This document shows positions 62,366 to 64,000 of a stretch of DNA of 64,000 bases, piece after piece. A model generated the notes under the pieces. The model was given only the letters and a program-made list of their open reading frames with translations. It did no database searches and was not told the DNA's origin. Source of the stretch: Natrialba asiatica DSM 12278 (GTDB taxonomy: Archaea; Halobacteriota; Halobacteria; Halobacteriales; Natrialbaceae); the NCBI RefSeq assembly GCF_000337555.1, contig NZ_AOIO01000021.1:271853-335852 (forward strand), written 5' to 3'. Every line of letters begins with the position of its first letter. Within the stretch, counting starts at the first letter, position 1. The position numbers and the translations under genes are program-made.

Positions 62366-63289
62366 ATGACACGGTCACTGCGGCGAAGACGCGTGCTCGC
62401 CGGCGGCGCTGCTATCCTCTCAACCGCGCTGGCCGGCTGCGGGGGACACGGTCCACACCTGAAGATGCGGGCGGTCTCCGACTCGGTGCTCCTCTCCGAC
62501 GCGGTCGATTCGATCCCTGACGAGCCGACGATCGACACGAACGTATCTATCGTCGAAACTATCGAAAACGGGACACACAGGGTGAGCTACCCGTCCAGAT
62601 ACCCGCCGATGCGGCCCGCGCAACCGATCGCCGCTTCGAACGTCGAGTCGCCGATCGAGTACAGGGGCGCGTACTACACACCACTCGCGCTGACGAGGAG
62701 GGTCCCCCGGACGCTGCTCGTCGCGGAGTTCAGGATCGGGGCCGCGGAGACGCCCGCCGAGGACGATCCGAACTCGATCGCGTACGGCGACCTGCCGGAG
62801 ATAGACCGGCGGAAATTCGCCGCCGCGCTGCCGCCGAACTCCGACGGCGAGCGGATCGACGTGTACTACGACAAACGGGACGTCGACCGGTCGGAACTGG
62901 TGCCCGAACCCGACCACGAAGCGATCATCCGGGACGACAACCGGTACTCGATCGAACCGGAGAGCGCCGAGGAGAAACAGGGATACAACTACCACTACGA
63001 GGCCGAGAGCGTCGTGTCGACGGACGAGGAGTTCCTGTCTTGGCTCCGCTCGGAGTACCGGGTCGACCTGACCGGCCTCTCCGGCGACGAGCGGGAGATC
63101 GTCTCCGAAGCGATCGGGGAAAGCAGATACTCGGGGAGCGAAGACGACGAGGCGTTCAATTCGCTCGCCGAACAGTTTCTCTCTCACCCCGCGATCGATC
63201 GGGGCGACGAGGACAGCGGAACGTGGTTCGTTCGGTACGACGGCACCAAGTACCTGGCCGAACTGCGATCACCGACACAGTACGAGTGA
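62366..63289 (+). CDS. Tat-type lipoprotein, function unknown
   Basis: The 307-residue protein starts MTRSLRRRRVLAGGAAIL, with a hydrophobic core and lipobox A-L-A-G-C, so it is probably exported by Tat and lipid-anchored. The mature region is rich in charged residues with repeated short strands (YYTPLALTRRV, LVAEFRIG, YVDIY-like IDVYYDKRDVDR) and a C-terminal helix-rich domain. I recognise no family. ATG 62366 places the RR motif near the terminus; upstream in-frame ATG codons would add a long basic tail. Confidence 0.75.
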   Translation: MTRSLRRRRVLAGGAAILSTALAGCGGHGPHLKMRAVSDSVLLSDAVDSIPDEPTIDTNVSIVETIENGTHRVSYPSRYPPMRPAQPIAASNVESPIEYRGAYYTPLALTRRVPRTLLVAEFRIGAAETPAEDDPNSIAYGDLPEIDRRKFAAALPPNSDGERIDVYYDKRDVDRSELVPEPDHEAIIRDDNRYSIEPESAEEKQGYNYHYEAESVVSTDEEFLSWLRSEYRVDLTGLSGDEREIVSEAIGESRYSGSEDDEAFNSLAEQFLSHPAIDRGDEDSGTWFVRYDGTKYLAELRSPTQYE

Positions 63290-63374
63290 GCGGATCGCGG
63301 CCGGTCAGATCCGGATCGTTTATTGACCCCGTTTAATAGTTTCTGAAGGGTAGAAGTGGGAGAATCCAATAAGA

Positions 63375-64000
63375 TTACTGACTGAGATACCCGCCATCGA
63401 CGCCGAGCGCTTCACCGGTGACGAACGAGGCATCGTCGTCGCACAACCAGACGACGGCGTTTGCGATCTCTTCTGGCGTCCCGAGTCGATTCATCGCGTG
63501 GCGGCTCTCGATCTGCTCTCGTGCCTCAGAGCCGCTCGACATTCCGCCTTCCGCGAGAAGCGGGGTGTCGATGAACCCGGGGCAGACGGCGTTAATGCGG
63601 ACGCCCGTCTCGCCGTTTTCCAGGGCGGCCGATTTCGTCAGGCCGAGAACGCCGTGTTTCGCCGCGGAATAGCCGGAGGACGTCGCGAATCCGACCTTTC
63701 CGAGGACCGACGAGTTGTTCACGATGACGCCGCCTTCCTCCTGGTCCTGCATCCGGCCGAGTTCGGATCGCATGCAGTTGAACACGCCGACGAGATTCAC
63801 GTCGATGACGGCCCGCCACTCGTCGGGGTCGTACCGGTCGACCGTCGCCTGCTCGCCGCCGATACCGGCGTTGTTGAACGCGTAGTCGAGCCGACCGAAC
63901 TCGTCGACGGCGGTTTCGACCATCGAATCCGTCGCCTCCGGGTCCGTGACGTCGGTTTCGACGAAGATGGCGTCACCTCCGCCGTCCTCGATCTGCGCGA
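63375..64000 (-). CDS. SDR family oxidoreductase (partial)
   Basis: The gene is read from beyond the right window edge; at least 208 C-terminal residues are present. Visible motifs are N-N-A-G in YAFNNAGIGGE, catalytic Ser in NNSSVLG, Y-S-A-A-K (Y-x3-K), and the terminal ASFVTGEALGVDGGYLS. The N-terminal cofactor loop lies outside the window. It belongs to classical SDRs; substrate unknown. Confidence 0.88.
   Translation of the reverse strand, partial: AQIEDGGGDAIFVETDVTDPEATDSMVETAVDEFGRLDYAFNNAGIGGEQATVDRYDPDEWRAVIDVNLVGVFNCMRSELGRMQDQEEGGVIVNNSSVLGKVGFATSSGYSAAKHGVLGLTKSAALENGETGVRINAVCPGFIDTPLLAEGGMSSGSEAREQIESRHAMNRLGTPEEIANAVVWLCDDDASFVTGEALGVDGGYLSQ

Noticed and set aside
62065-62538. 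A 157-codon minus-strand frame considered as a transposase remnant
   Set aside because: It crosses the two palindromes and runs antisense to the lipoprotein start; I could not match it to any transposase motif such as a DDE or HUH signature.

Overview
The window is chromosomal DNA from a halophilic archaeon (class Halobacteria, most like the Natrialba/Haloterrigena/Natrinema group). GC content is high with strong third-position bias. The proteins are very acidic, with long Asp/Glu/Thr/Ser tracts. Twin-arginine lipoproteins, a PGF-CTERM surface protein, an HTH-10 regulator, a ferredoxin-dependent 2-oxoacid oxidoreductase and leaderless TATA-box promoters all fit. The genus is an inference; nothing here fixes it.

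Layout. 1-3.2 kb: end of a GCS2-like ligase gene, divergent from ATP-dependent DNA ligase. 3.3-6.9 kb: an accessory stretch on the minus strand with a membrane-anchored winged-helix regulator, a membrane-anchored subtilase and a surface protein. 7-12.5 kb: core genes hisC, an AK6-type kinase and a CDP-alcohol phosphatidyltransferase in an overlapping operon, then an MBF1-like factor, tpiA, a TIR-domain protein and a DUF3054 membrane protein. 12.5-17.2 kb: a small leaderless membrane protein, an HMG-CoA-synthase-like/DUF35 fusion coupled to an SCP2-type thiolase, and a DHH phosphoesterase. 17.2-23.8 kb: Hsp20, a DJ-1-like protein, an AstE-like deacylase, RNA-binding and MaoC-fold proteins, an HTH-10 regulator and a small zinc protein.

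23.8-26.7 kb: an ABC exporter pair (ATPase plus permease) bracketed by two related copies of an approximately 140-nt non-coding element. Both copies fold into the same three-way junction with compensatory base changes. This is the best candidate for an undescribed element in the window. 26.9-31.3 kb: dnaK and dnaJ, separated by a convergent SDR gene. 31.3-38 kb: redox and repair genes, including two DUF892 ferritin-like paralogues, a cysteine-free UDG-like protein, a mini-flavoprotein, a MoaD/SAMP-like protein and a tungsten aldehyde:ferredoxin oxidoreductase. 38-38.9 kb: an AT-rich islet with a small lipoprotein and an 84-bp MITE.

39-50.4 kb: azlCD with a nearby regulator, an S9 peptidase, a GNAT enzyme, methylmalonyl-CoA mutase large subunit, a cupredoxin/PQQ-type dehydrogenase with glycosylation-rich insertions, methylmalonyl-CoA epimerase and a cold-shock protein. 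50.8-64 kb: a PGF-CTERM surface protein, a zinc-ribbon protein, an FNR-like flavoprotein, korAB, a GNAT enzyme, a lipoprotein, an aminotransferase, an LLM oxidoreductase, a GlcD-like dehydrogenase, a Tat lipoprotein and an SDR cut by the window edge.

Functional links. Mutase plus epimerase indicate the methylmalonyl-CoA (propionate) branch, though the B12-binding small subunit is not in the window. KorAB and AOR both feed electrons to ferredoxin. A ubiquitin-like MoaD protein beside AOR suggests supply of the pterin cofactor. DnaK, DnaJ, Hsp20, the DJ-1-like protein and CspA make the region rich in stress functions. I saw no rRNA, convincing tRNA, CRISPR array or intact transposase.
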